DNA from: RGIG7450 sp045633565
GTDB lineage: Bacteria; Bacillota; Clostridia; RUG12999
DNA length: 64,000 nucleotides
NCBI GenBank assembly: GCA_045633565.1
Contig: JAZQYO010000030.1
Coordinates: forward strand, 1-64,000
Reading direction: 5' to 3'
The position numbers and the translations under genes are program-made. Shown here piece after piece: positions 45,528 through 54,357 of this stretch (position 1 is its first letter; each line of letters opens with the position of its first letter). The notes below the pieces were generated by a model that ran no database searches, was not told the DNA's origin, and saw only the letters and a program-made list of their open reading frames with translations.

Positions 45528-46964
45528 CTATTGGGCGGACGCATTTTTTGTTAAACTCAGAGGAAGATAATCTTCAACAGGGGAAGCTGAGTCGAGTGAT
45601 TTCCACAGGAAATGGGCAATTCTTGTATGGTCTTCTGTTACGGATAATTTATGAGTATATGCATCACCAGACTCCAATTTTAAAGGCACAGGATCGTAAA
45701 AATTCATACGATTGTTCTGGTAAGCGGTAAAAATGCTTGTTACAATGTAATCAGAACCTGTAAGATTGCGAATGTGGATTGTTTTTGGCAGTTGGTCAAA
45801 GGAAGAAACATATACCCCCTTGTTTTTAAGAGCCAACACATATCTTGTCATATCAAAAAGATTTAGTAAACCATACCCAAACTCAGTGTCCCGACCTTCA
45901 ATGGTAGGATTAAGGTCTTTGGCTGAATACCTAAGCGCATCTTTAAATTGAGCCGGAGTAATGTCAGGATAAATCTGCTTTGCAATTGCCGCTGCAGCTG
46001 CAACCTGAGGAGCAGCAAAGGAAGTTCCGCCTGAATCCCTTATTCCTCCTGTATAATTTAAAACAGGAATTCCGTCTGCCGGAGCGGAAATAAAAACACT
46101 TTCGTTTACAACGGAAGTCTCTGCCCTGGTGATAGTCCTGGTTACCGAAGCAACGCTTACGGCACCCTCGCAGCCTGCAGGATACCTGACGTGGTTACCG
46201 GGGTCGGAAAGGGTGTTGTTACCTGCGGCACAAACTACAATACAACCAAGGTTGGTTGCAGTTTTTACTGCCTCATCAAGACTGTCAAGTTTAGTGCCGC
46301 CACCTAAGCTGATGTTTAAAACGTCACAGCCATAGCGGGCACCGGCGTTTATTGCAGTTATAACAGCGGCCAACTCTATGACGCCCGATTTGTTTTCCAC
46401 TTTCATAGGAAGTATCTTAACTTTGTCTGCAATGCCGGCAATGCCAAAAGAGTTATTTCTTTTTGCAGCAATTACACCGGCAACCATTGTACCGTGACCT
46501 CTTGAATCGGTGGTATCTGTAAAACTCTCGTCATCAGAAGACACACCAAAATTAACACCTTCCTCAACACGAGAGTAGTCAATATCCGGATGGTTTGGTG
46601 CAAGCCCTGAATCAATAATGCCCACAAGAACATCGTTGCCAAAAAGCCCCAACGACCAGGGATAGCCTGCGTTAATCATTGGGAGGTTCCACTGAGATGA
46701 ATAATAGGTGTCATTTGGAGTGGTATCGTAATAGGTCATCTCAATATTTTCGTCGCAAATATCAAGATAGCCTGCCTCCTTTAAAGCGAGAGCTTTTTCG
46801 GCAGACACAAGATACATACCTGCTCCAAGGAATTCGCTATCATCGTCATAATACATAAATGCAGGTGCATCTTCGCGATATTTAATGATATATTCGCCCT
46901 CTGCCGCATTTGTGACAATGAAAAGTGCAAATATAAAAGTTATTATGCAAAATATTTTTTTCAT
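45528..46964 (-). CDS. Secreted S8 (subtilisin-like) serine protease
   Basis: 478 residues from ATG 46964 (RBS GGTGATT). A Sec signal peptide (1-21, ending TNAAEG) and a pro-region lead into the peptidase S8 domain. The catalytic Asp is in VGIIDSGLAPNHPD (about 113-126), His in DSRGHGTMVAGVIA (about 157-170), and Ser in SGGTSFAAPQVAAA (about 314-327); the oxyanion Asn is in CAAGNNTLSDP. A C-terminal region of about 100 residues has no recognised family. It is the first gene of the operon reaching apbE and likely acts on extracellular or cell-surface proteins. Confidence 0.93.
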   Translation of the reverse strand: MKKIFCIITFIFALFIVTNAAEGEYIIKYREDAPAFMYYDDDSEFLGAGMYLVSAEKALALKEAGYLDICDENIEMTYYDTTPNDTYYSSQWNLPMINAGYPWSLGLFGNDVLVGIIDSGLAPNHPDIDYSRVEEGVNFGVSSDDESFTDTTDSRGHGTMVAGVIAAKRNNSFGIAGIADKVKILPMKVENKSGVIELAAVITAINAGARYGCDVLNISLGGGTKLDSLDEAVKTATNLGCIVVCAAGNNTLSDPGNHVRYPAGCEGAVSVASVTRTITRAETSVVNESVFISAPADGIPVLNYTGGIRDSGGTSFAAPQVAAAAAIAKQIYPDITPAQFKDALRYSAKDLNPTIEGRDTEFGYGLLNLFDMTRYVLALKNKGVYVSSFDQLPKTIHIRNLTGSDYIVTSIFTAYQNNRMNFYDPVPLKLESGDAYTHKLSVTEDHTRIAHFLWKSLDSASPVEDYLPLSLTKNASAQ

Positions 46965-47025
46965 ATTAATCACCAATATATATTATATCATTATAAGTTA
47001 TATTTTTCAATAGTAATTTTCGCTA

Positions 47026-47054
47026 TTGATAATTGAAGCGGAATATGATAAAAT
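47026..47054 (+). promoter_or_regulatory. Promoter of hflX
   Basis: TTGATA (47026-47031) and TAAAAT (47049-47054) are 17 bp apart, with an extended -10 TGA. The expected start of transcription (about 47061) lies downstream of the in-frame ATG at 47045, which therefore cannot be the translation start. Confidence 0.7.
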
Positions 47055-47077
47055 ACATAAAAAGAGGTGAGGCAAAT

Positions 47078-48310
47078 TTGGCACAAGAAAGAGCAGTACT
47101 TGCCGGAATAGTATCCGGCAGAATAAATAATGAATTTTCCGACGATGCGACAATCTTAGAACTTGCAGAGCTCGCAAAAACCGCAGGTGCAGAGGTGGCC
47201 TCGAGTGTTTTGCAACCCAAAGAAGCGCCCGATGTTGCAACATATCTCGGCAGCGGTAAACTTGAAGAACTTAAAGAGCTTTGCGAGGTAAATGAAGCAA
47301 ATCTCGTCATTTTTGACGATGAGCTGACCGGCTCACAGCAGAAAAATATAGAAGATGCGCTCGGCATACGGGTAATCGACCGTTCAACGCTGATACTGGA
47401 TATTTTTGCCTCCCGGGCAATGTCAAAAGAGGGTAAACTTCAGGTTGAACTTGCTCAGCTTAAATATATGCTGCCCAGACTTTCGGGAATGGGGCAGGCC
47501 CTGTCCAGACTTGGTGGCGGAATAGGTACAAGAGGACCCGGTGAAACAAAACTTGAATCGGACAGACGTCATATCAGAACAAGAATATCGCACCTTCTTT
47601 CAGAGCTTAAAGAAGTTGAAAAAAGGCGTGGCTACGCCCGTGACAGACGTAAAAAAGACGGTGTTTTAACGGTATCGCTTGTAGGCTACACCAATGCCGG
47701 CAAATCAACACTGATGAACTACCTTACCGATGCAGGCGTTTTAGCAGAAAATAAACTTTTTGCCACACTTGACACCACCTCGCGCGCACTCACTCTGCCC
47801 GATGACAGAGAAGTGCTTTTAATTGACACGGTAGGCTTTATCAGAAAGCTGCCACACCATCTTATAAATGCGTTTAAATCCACCCTTGAAGAAGCGGTTT
47901 ATGCCGATGTTATCTTGAATGTAATAGATTTTTCAAACCCCGAGTATAAAATCCATCGCGAAGTTTCGGAGGATATATTAACCTCGCTTGGATGCAGTGA
48001 AATTCCGAAAATCAATGTATATAACAAATGTGACCTTGCAGATGGAACATATAAATCGGATGAGGACAATATTTATGTTTCGGCTGCATCGGGGCAGGGG
48101 ATAGAAGAGCTTTTAAAACTTATTGCCATTAAAATTCCTTATCCGTTCAAAAGAATGAATCTTATGATTCCTTATGATAAAACAGGCCTTGCATCTTCAG
48201 TGAGAGATGACGGGAAGCTCATTTCCGAGGAATATCTTGCGGACGGTATTAAAATTACGGCTGATATAGACGGGAAAGCGGTGCATAAATATGAGCAGCA
48301 TAGAATATAA
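47078..48310 (+). CDS. hflX: GTPase HflX
   Basis: 410 residues from TTG 47078, chosen because AGAGGTGAGG lies 5 bases upstream and the promoter excludes the earlier ATGs. HflX splits stalled or heat-damaged ribosomes. An N-terminal nucleotide-binding domain (PDVATYLGSGKLEEL, about 48-62; GGGIGTRGPGETKLE, about 145-159) leads to the GTPase core: G1 VGYTNAGKSTLMN (about 202-214), G3 DTVGFI and G4 NKCD. The coiled linker between is normal. The yigZ-like gene starts inside its last 20 bases. Confidence 0.95.
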   Translation: MAQERAVLAGIVSGRINNEFSDDATILELAELAKTAGAEVASSVLQPKEAPDVATYLGSGKLEELKELCEVNEANLVIFDDELTGSQQKNIEDALGIRVIDRSTLILDIFASRAMSKEGKLQVELAQLKYMLPRLSGMGQALSRLGGGIGTRGPGETKLESDRRHIRTRISHLLSELKEVEKRRGYARDRRKKDGVLTVSLVGYTNAGKSTLMNYLTDAGVLAENKLFATLDTTSRALTLPDDREVLLIDTVGFIRKLPHHLINAFKSTLEEAVYADVILNVIDFSNPEYKIHREVSEDILTSLGCSEIPKINVYNKCDLADGTYKSDEDNIYVSAASGQGIEELLKLIAIKIPYPFKRMNLMIPYDKTGLASSVRDDGKLISEEYLADGIKITADIDGKAVHKYEQHRI

Positions 48311-48941
48311 AACCATAAAAAACCGCGGCTTTGCCGAATATGAGGACAGAAAATCCCGTTTTATTGCCAATGTTTATCCTGTGGAAACAGAGGAAAAGGC
48401 GCTTGAGTTTTTAAATGCCGTCAAGAAAAAATATTCGGACGCAAGGCATAATGTTTACGCCTATGTGGTGAGAGAAAATAATATCCAAAGATATAGCGAC
48501 GACGGTGAGCCGTCGGGCACGGCAGGTATGCCCGTCCTTGATGCCATAAGAAAACGGGGACTGACAGATATGATAGTTGTGGTAACCCGATATTTCGGCG
48601 GAACTCTGCTCGGTACTGGCGGCCTTGTTCACGCCTACGGCAAAAGTGCCTCCGAGGGCATTGAAAATGCACAGCCCGTAACGAGAAAACTGTGCGACAT
48701 TTTCTCTGTCACGGCAGATTATACCATGTCCGGAAAAATAGAATACTCGCTTAAAGAAAGCGAGTACATAATTGAAGATATAGCCTATACCGATGCGGTG
48801 ACTTTCACCGTCTGCGTCCCGTCAGGCGATGGAGAAAAATTTGTAAAAGAAATAACCGAAATATCCCTCGGGAATGCAAAAATGAAGAGAATTGGGAAAA
48901 AATTTGTGGATGTAGAAAATATCAACGAAAAATCTAAATGA
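48291..48941 (+). CDS. YigZ/IMPACT family protein
   Basis: 216 residues. The UPF0029 domain fills the first 115: SRFIANVYPVETEEKALEFL, ARHNVYAYVV (about 50-59), SDDGEPSGTAGMPVL (about 67-81) and TRYFGGTLLGTGGLVHAYG (about 96-114, family signature). The DUF1949 C-terminal domain follows. Homologous to eukaryotic IMPACT; the bacterial role is uncertain. ATG 48291 overlaps the end of hflX by 20 bases, so the two are translated together. Confidence 0.92.
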   Translation: MSSIEYKTIKNRGFAEYEDRKSRFIANVYPVETEEKALEFLNAVKKKYSDARHNVYAYVVRENNIQRYSDDGEPSGTAGMPVLDAIRKRGLTDMIVVVTRYFGGTLLGTGGLVHAYGKSASEGIENAQPVTRKLCDIFSVTADYTMSGKIEYSLKESEYIIEDIAYTDAVTFTVCVPSGDGEKFVKEITEISLGNAKMKRIGKKFVDVENINEKSK

Positions 48942-48942
48942 A

Positions 48943-48974
48943 AAAAGCATCGTTTTCAAAACGATGCTTTTACA
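48943..48974. terminator. Bidirectional terminator between yigZ-like and comEC operons
   Basis: AAAAGCATCGTTTT and AAAACGATGCTTTT form a stem with a minimal loop. T runs on both strands serve the plus-strand hflX-yigZ pair and the minus-strand operon ending at 48986. Confidence 0.88.
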
Positions 48975-48985
48975 TTTTTACACCA

Positions 48986-49573
48986 TTAGTTTCCACAGAG
49001 CGTAGGGTGATGGAAAATGGTATTCAAACCAGTAGGAAAACAGAGAAGTGAAGCCGAATCTTTCGAACGAATAGATTTTTTGCCTTTTTCTATTGCTATG
49101 TATGATATGTTTTCCATTGTACCTGGGAAACACTCAAAATGTCCATTTTTATGCGGATTGAAAGTCCCTTCAACAACCATATATTTACCTCGGTGGTCAA
49201 TAAGATCTTCCAAATTAACTCCGAATTCTGACTTAAGCCCTGTGTCATTGAGCCATATGGCGTTTGCCAGATATTTATGACCTTCAGAAAGAGAGGGGTT
49301 AATATAAGCATTGCGAGAAGGGTAGAGAGCGATATCTTCGAGGTCATAGCTGAAAATGCCCCTGACTCTGACGTATTTTCCGTCATAATTTTTGGGATTT
49401 TCAATGAGATCTTCCAGAGAAACTTCCATAGCCAACGTTGAAGAAGTTCCATAACTGATTTCGATGTTGGGCAGAATAATTGCAGTTATTACGACGGTTA
49501 TTAATGTGGCAACAATGATAAAAGAAACAAAACTGCCTAAAATGATAAGAATACGCTTTAATGTTTTATTCAC
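48986..49573 (-). CDS. Unknown membrane-anchored protein with OB-like domain
   Basis: 195 residues with one N-terminal membrane segment (about 8-34), then an extracytoplasmic domain. The repeated pattern DLIENPKNYDGKYVRVRGIF (about 55-74) and DLIDHRGKYMVVEGTF (about 122-137) looks like the strand pair of an OB fold as seen in small extracellular proteins that open with a 'keep/confer' strand. No family is recognised. Last gene of the comEC-holA operon, 17 bases after holA, with a weak GGGAGG RBS; terminator immediately behind. Confidence 0.7.
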   Translation of the reverse strand: MNKTLKRILIILGSFVSFIIVATLITVVITAIILPNIEISYGTSSTLAMEVSLEDLIENPKNYDGKYVRVRGIFSYDLEDIALYPSRNAYINPSLSEGHKYLANAIWLNDTGLKSEFGVNLEDLIDHRGKYMVVEGTFNPHKNGHFECFPGTMENISYIAIEKGKKSIRSKDSASLLCFPTGLNTIFHHPTLCGN

Positions 49574-49590
49574 ACAAACTACCTCCCTTT

Positions 49591-50607
49591 TTAATACCTT
49601 CCTGAAGTAATGTCCGCCACCAGCATTTCAAGTGCCTGCCAATCAGAGCTTTCGCCCGATTTTATGGAGTAGTCGGCGGCAAGGCATTTATCTATGAGGT
49701 TTTTTGCCCGGTCGGCGGTGAGCCGTCTTGCCTGAGCAATATATTTTTGTGCAATAAATGGCTTAAGTCCGAGTTGTGCGGCTATGTCGTTTGAACCTGC
49801 ATCAAGCAGGACTCTTGTTTTGCCAAGCATACACGCCTGTCTTCCTATGAGAACCAGAATTTTAACGGGTGCCTCTTTTAAAATTTTCATTTCCTCAAGC
49901 ATTGGTAAAACAAGGTTTGCCCTACCTTCAATCATAGCGTCAAGCATTTCAAAAACTCTGCTTTTGAGCGATTTTTTAACGATAGCATCCACGTCATCTT
50001 CGGTGACCTCTTTTTTGTCCATTGCAAAGGCGATGAGTTTGTCCATTTCGGCATTTACGCTTGTCAGACCTTCGTCACAGGAGAAGACAAATTTGCTTAA
50101 AACATCAGGAGTAACCGAGATACCTGCTTTTGCAAAGGCTTTGCCGCAGTAGGTAACAAGCTCGGCATGGGTTTTATATTTAAACTCAGCGAAAATACCT
50201 GCAGTTTTTGCTTTCTTTAAAAGTCCGCTTCTGCCGTCAATTTCGTCCTCGTCAAAAACTATGCTTAAAAAGTCGGGCAGGTTATCAAAAAGCTCGGTAA
50301 AAATCTTTTTCTGCGATTCTGAAGCGGATTTAAAAATACCGCTGTTTTTCACAACTATCAGCTTTTCCTCCGACATAACAGGCAGAGCTTCTGCGGCTTG
50401 GGAAATCTTTTCGGCAGGGGTTTCCTTGCCATCAAAAACATGCATATTAAGCTGAAAAAGAGGGTCCTTTTCAAAATGCTTTATAAAGGCATCCACAGCA
50501 GCTTTGCGAGCAAAATCCTCTTCACCGGTGAAGAGGAAAAGCCCCTTAAAATCAGCCGCGGAAATTTTTTCTTTTATCAGTTTTGTATTATCACTAATCT
50601 GCTTCAT
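49591..50607 (-). CDS. holA: DNA polymerase III delta subunit
   Basis: 338 residues, usual length for HolA. The delta subunit opens the beta sliding clamp within the clamp loader. N-terminal LFLFTGEEDFARKAAVDAFI (seen as FTGEEDFARK, about 26-35) replaces a Walker A as in delta; the middle AEKLIVVKNSG and later ALEMLVADI complete the fold. Overlaps the end of comEC by 14 bases, the comEC-holA order that is standard in Firmicutes (the rpsT gene that often follows is not present). Confidence 0.92.
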   Translation of the reverse strand: MKQISDNTKLIKEKISAADFKGLFLFTGEEDFARKAAVDAFIKHFEKDPLFQLNMHVFDGKETPAEKISQAAEALPVMSEEKLIVVKNSGIFKSASESQKKIFTELFDNLPDFLSIVFDEDEIDGRSGLLKKAKTAGIFAEFKYKTHAELVTYCGKAFAKAGISVTPDVLSKFVFSCDEGLTSVNAEMDKLIAFAMDKKEVTEDDVDAIVKKSLKSRVFEMLDAMIEGRANLVLPMLEEMKILKEAPVKILVLIGRQACMLGKTRVLLDAGSNDIAAQLGLKPFIAQKYIAQARRLTADRAKNLIDKCLAADYSIKSGESSDWQALEMLVADITSGRY

Positions 50608-52891
50608 AAACTGCCCTCATATTTCCAAATAAATCTATAGTGAATTTTATATCGCCAAGCTTATCTGTTCTTAAAATTGTTGTCCCCGAATTCTCAAGCC
50701 TTTGGAGCGTCTGGTCGTGCGGATGACCGTAGAAGTTGTCCCTGCCGGCACTTATGACGCAATAATCGGCAGAAACCTTTTTCAAAAACGCATCCGAGGT
50801 CGAGTCCCTGCTGCCGTGATGGGAAACTTTAAGCACGTCGGCATCAAGAGAACTTCTGCTTTTAATTATAGCACTTTCTGCCGTCGAGTCAATATCTCCG
50901 GTGAACAAAAATTTGTTATTTTTTATATTCATGCTTAAAACAAGACTGCCGGAATTTTCATCAGACGGAGGAAAGCTTTTTAACGGGGAGATTATACTGG
51001 TTGATATGCCGCCGAAATCATAACTGTAGTAGCTACCGGCAAACTCCACATCAGCGCCGGAAAGGGTCGCAATTTCGCAAAGCTCGGCAACTTTTTCGCC
51101 AAACATATCATACTGTGGCAAGACCACCTTTCGAGTGGGAAAATTTTTCAATATATCGCCCAGAGCTCCGCAGTGGTCGGAGTCAGGGTGAGATATGAAA
51201 ATTACATCAAACCTGTTTATGCCTTCCGACCTTAAAGCCGACATAGTGGTAAAACCGTCCGGACCTGCATCAACCAAATATCTGCCTCCACCGGCTGCTT
51301 TTATCAATGCGCAATCTCCCTGGCCTATATCAAAAAATGTTACGGAATAGGTAAGATGTGAAGCCACAGAAGACAAGGTGAGAATACATAGGGAAACATA
51401 AAAAGAAATTTTACCCAATTTGCCCCATTTTCTTCCGGTTAAAGCCATATAAAGTAGTATGACAAAAACGAAAAAACAAAGAATGGTAACAGTAGTGGGA
51501 GATTTTACACTTATGTATGAAAATGGGATTTTTGAAATAAATCTGCTGCAGAATAATATTACTTTTATTAAAAATCTTGGAATAAAAGCAAAAACTATTC
51601 CAACTCCGGGCAAAAGCGTTAAAGCAGATGAGATAAAAACAATGCTTACCAGTGGAACCACCAGAATGTTTGTTATTACTGATAAGGTGCTTATGCCGTT
51701 GAACATATATGCAAGTACCGGAAGTGTTAATATTGAAGCAGACAGGGTTGCAGATGCAGTAATTTTTATTTTGCCGGGGATAAACCGTGGCAGTTTTTCG
51801 TTTAATGGTTTTGTAAAAATAAGTATTCCTGCAAGTGAGGTGTAGGATAAAAGAAAGCTTGCGCTTAAAACAGTATATGGGTTAAGCATCAGGATAATGG
51901 CAGCTGACAGGAAAAAGCTTGTGGGCATATCCTCTTTTCTGTCAAAAACAGATGCTAAAAGGGTGCAGATAAGCATAATTCCTGCACGGGTTACCGATGG
52001 AGAAAATCCGGTCAAAGTCATGTAAATAACAACCAGTATTATTCCAAAAACATTTCTTAACTTGTAGTAAAGCCGGGTTTTGCCTGCTATCAGAAAAAAG
52101 AATCCTATCAGGATGGAAAGGTGCATTCCCGACACGGCAACAATATGGCTTATGCCACTTCTCATAAAGACATCTGTCATTTGGTCAGAAAAACCCGATT
52201 TGTCACCTAATAAAATTGCAGCGGCAACCTCGCCCTCCTCGCCACCTATTCTCAGACGTATTTTGTCTGATATGCTGTTTGAAAACTCCCTCATTTTATC
52301 ATATAAACGCGGAGCTCCTTCGGCGACCGACAATTTGTCAGACGAAATAAAGAAGGAAGAAGTTATATTTTTGGTGTGCATATAAAGCTTTGAATCAAAC
52401 CCGTGAGCTCCGGTGCGCTTGGGGGCACGAAAAAGTGAAGAAAAAGAAACTTTGTCACCAACAGAAAACTCTTTTTCAAAATCTGTGTAAATGAGGAAAT
52501 TCAGCTTTTTGTCTTCGGTTTTGCCTAACGCAGAAACAGAGTCGGAATAAAGTGTTAAACACTGTTTGCCACTTGAAGTGGCAGAGATGCCGCTTATTTG
52601 CCCTGTAATGGTGACATATCTGCCGGTATAGCGTTCTGAGATACTGTTGTTTGATTTTTCTGCAAAGTAAAAGTGCACTGTTCCACCTATAAGAGAAATG
52701 CAGGTAAGGATAATAATGAACAGATGAGGTGTCTTTTTAAGTATAGCAGTCACAATAACAGCAATAACTGCTGCGCCAATCATTAAAAGATTAGGCGAAA
52801 ACAGAGCAGATAACAATATACCAAACACATAAGCGGCACTAATATAGCACAGTATCCTTGCTGTAATACGGTTTTCTTTTGATGGCACCAA
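50594..52891 (-). CDS. comEC: DNA internalisation/competence protein ComEC/Rec2
   Basis: About 765 residues. The frame opens at a GTG (52897) that abuts the RBS; TTG 52891 or GTG 52888 have proper 6-9 base spacing from AGGAGG. Comprises an N-terminal DUF4131 region, the Competence membrane domain (about 210-480, with VAVSGMHLSILIGF, about 230-243), then a metallo-beta-lactamase-like domain (ISHPDSDHCGALGD about 555-568; VSHHGSRDST about 690). ComEC is the transmembrane channel and putative nuclease for uptake of single-stranded DNA. No other late competence genes (comEA, comG) are in the window. Confidence 0.93.
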   Translation of the reverse strand: MVPSKENRITARILCYISAAYVFGILLSALFSPNLLMIGAAVIAVIVTAILKKTPHLFIIILTCISLIGGTVHFYFAEKSNNSISERYTGRYVTITGQISGISATSSGKQCLTLYSDSVSALGKTEDKKLNFLIYTDFEKEFSVGDKVSFSSLFRAPKRTGAHGFDSKLYMHTKNITSSFFISSDKLSVAEGAPRLYDKMREFSNSISDKIRLRIGGEEGEVAAAILLGDKSGFSDQMTDVFMRSGISHIVAVSGMHLSILIGFFFLIAGKTRLYYKLRNVFGIILVVIYMTLTGFSPSVTRAGIMLICTLLASVFDRKEDMPTSFFLSAAIILMLNPYTVLSASFLLSYTSLAGILIFTKPLNEKLPRFIPGKIKITASATLSASILTLPVLAYMFNGISTLSVITNILVVPLVSIVFISSALTLLPGVGIVFAFIPRFLIKVILFCSRFISKIPFSYISVKSPTTVTILCFFVFVILLYMALTGRKWGKLGKISFYVSLCILTLSSVASHLTYSVTFFDIGQGDCALIKAAGGGRYLVDAGPDGFTTMSALRSEGINRFDVIFISHPDSDHCGALGDILKNFPTRKVVLPQYDMFGEKVAELCEIATLSGADVEFAGSYYSYDFGGISTSIISPLKSFPPSDENSGSLVLSMNIKNNKFLFTGDIDSTAESAIIKSRSSLDADVLKVSHHGSRDSTSDAFLKKVSADYCVISAGRDNFYGHPHDQTLQRLENSGTTILRTDKLGDIKFTIDLFGNMRAVYEAD

Positions 52892-52918
52892 AGACACCCC
52901 TCCTCAGATATTGACTCT

Positions 52919-52947
52919 ATTATACAATAATTGCAAATTTAAATCAA
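52919..52947 (-). promoter_or_regulatory. Promoter of comEC
   Basis: TTGATT (52947-52942) and TATAAT (52924-52919) are 17 bp apart on the minus strand. Confidence 0.6.
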
Positions 52948-52984
52948 TGTAAAATACAATCTTGAATTTTTAAGAAAAAATTTC

Positions 52985-53013
52985 TTGAAAAAGCGGACGA
53001 GTTATGATAAAAT
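52985..53013 (+). promoter_or_regulatory. Promoter of the oadB-type gene
   Basis: TTGAAA (52985-52990) and TAAAAT (53008-53013) are 17 bp apart, with an extended -10 TGA. Confidence 0.7.
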
Positions 53014-53068
53014 AATAATCCAAGCAGAAAACTAATCTGCTCAATGAAATTTTAGGATGGTGTATACG

Positions 53069-54178
53069 TTGGATGCGATTTTTGGGAATATACTGGCAAT
53101 TACCTGGCAGCAGGTGGTAATGTGGCTTATCGGAGGCATACTTATTTACCTTGCAATTAAAAAGGATATGGAACCGACACTTCTTCTTCCTATGGGCTTT
53201 GGTGCAATTTTGGTAAATCTTCCTTTGTCGGGCGCAGTAACTCAAGGCGCTGAAGAGGGTGTTATTGATGTTCTTTTCGGTGCAGGAATAGCTAATGAGC
53301 TTTTTCCGCTGCTTTTATTTATAGGCATCGGCGCAATGATAGACTTTGGACCGCTTTTGTCAAACCCAAAGCTTATGCTTTTCGGTGCAGCAGCACAGTT
53401 TGGTATCTTTATGACCTTAAGCCTTGCAACACTTATGGGATTTGACATTAAAGACGCTGCTTCAATTGCAATTATCGGTGCGGCGGACGGCCCGACATCA
53501 ATATTTGTGGCAAACTACTTTAAAACAGAATATGTAGGTGCAATTGTTGTTGCGGCATACTCGTATATGGCGCTTGTACCAATAGTTCAACCGCCGGTTA
53601 TAAAGCTTTTAACCACCAAAAAGGAAAGAATGATTCGTATGCCATATAACCCTAAAAAGGTTTCAAAACTTACGAAAATTTTATTCCCGATTGTCATTAC
53701 GGTTATTACGGGCATTGTTTCGCCAAAGAGCGTATCCCTTATCGGATTTTTGATGTTTGGCAACCTTATCAGAGAATGCGGAGTTTTAAACAACCTTTCG
53801 GAAACGGCGCAAAAGTCGCTCGCTAACCTTGTAACAATCCTTCTTGGCATTACAATTTCTACAAAAATGCAGGCAGCGGCTTTCTTAAAAGCAGAAACTC
53901 TGATGATTATAGCTCTTGGGCTTGTAGCGTTTATTTTTGACACTGCAGGCGGAGTTGTTTTTGCAAAATTCTTAAACCTTTTCTCCAAAAAGAAAATTAA
54001 CCCCATGATTGGTGCTGCAGGCATTTCTGCTTTCCCCATGTCATCAAGGGTTGTCCATAAAATGGGACTTGCTGAGGATAATCAGAACTTCCTTCTGATG
54101 CACTCGACAGGTGTTAATGTGTCCGGACAGATAGCATCTGTTATAGCAGGCGGACTCATCTTAAATCTCATTCACTAA
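53069..54178 (+). CDS. Sodium ion-translocating decarboxylase, beta subunit (OadB/GcdB/MmdB family)
   Basis: 369 residues from TTG 53069, where the protein starts MDAIFGN like the family and AGGATGGTG is well placed; the ATG 53057 lies on top of that RBS. Nine or more membrane segments. This subunit carries Na+ outward, driven by decarboxylation of a carboxybiotin carrier. The family blocks NELFPLLLFIGIGAMIDFGPLL (seen as FIGIGAMIDFGPL, about 82-94), AAFNGAADGP-type IIGAADGPTSIF (about 134-145) with the Na+-binding Asp, and NVSGQIASVIAGG at the end are present. No alpha or biotin subunit is near, so the carboxyacid substrate cannot be fixed. Confidence 0.92.
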   Translation: MDAIFGNILAITWQQVVMWLIGGILIYLAIKKDMEPTLLLPMGFGAILVNLPLSGAVTQGAEEGVIDVLFGAGIANELFPLLLFIGIGAMIDFGPLLSNPKLMLFGAAAQFGIFMTLSLATLMGFDIKDAASIAIIGAADGPTSIFVANYFKTEYVGAIVVAAYSYMALVPIVQPPVIKLLTTKKERMIRMPYNPKKVSKLTKILFPIVITVITGIVSPKSVSLIGFLMFGNLIRECGVLNNLSETAQKSLANLVTILLGITISTKMQAAAFLKAETLMIIALGLVAFIFDTAGGVVFAKFLNLFSKKKINPMIGAAGISAFPMSSRVVHKMGLAEDNQNFLLMHSTGVNVSGQIASVIAGGLILNLIH

Positions 54179-54192
54179 AGGAGAATTGCGAT

Positions 54193-54321
54193 ATGAATAT
54201 GACTGACTTTTTATATAGCCTGTCCGTTATGGGACAGGGTATGCTTGGAATTTTTGTTGTAACACTTGTGATTATTCTGGCGATATATCTGCTTAGCAAG
54301 GTTGATGCAAAGGACGAATAA
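54193..54321 (+). CDS. Short OadG-like gamma subunit
   Basis: 42 residues from ATG 54193 with RBS AAAGGAGAA at 6-base spacing, 14 bases behind the beta subunit gene. One hydrophobic helix (about 17-35) is preceded by the VMGQGMLGIFVVT block, which matches the gamma-subunit start of Na+ decarboxylases, and followed by a short charged tail (SKVDAKDE). Standard OadG proteins run to 80 or more residues with a zinc-binding C-terminus; that part is missing. It probably anchors or stabilises the decarboxylase complex. Confidence 0.75.
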   Translation: MNMTDFLYSLSVMGQGMLGIFVVTLVIILAIYLLSKVDAKDE

Positions 54322-54327
54322 AGAAAT

Positions 54328-54357
54328 TAAAGCGGAGCTTACAGGCTCCGCTTTACT
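54328..54357. terminator. Terminator between oadG-like and cysteine desulfurase genes
   Basis: AAAGCGGAGC and GCTCCGCTTT form the stem with a TTACAG loop. On the minus strand it overlaps the last codons and stop of the desulfurase gene. Confidence 0.8.
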
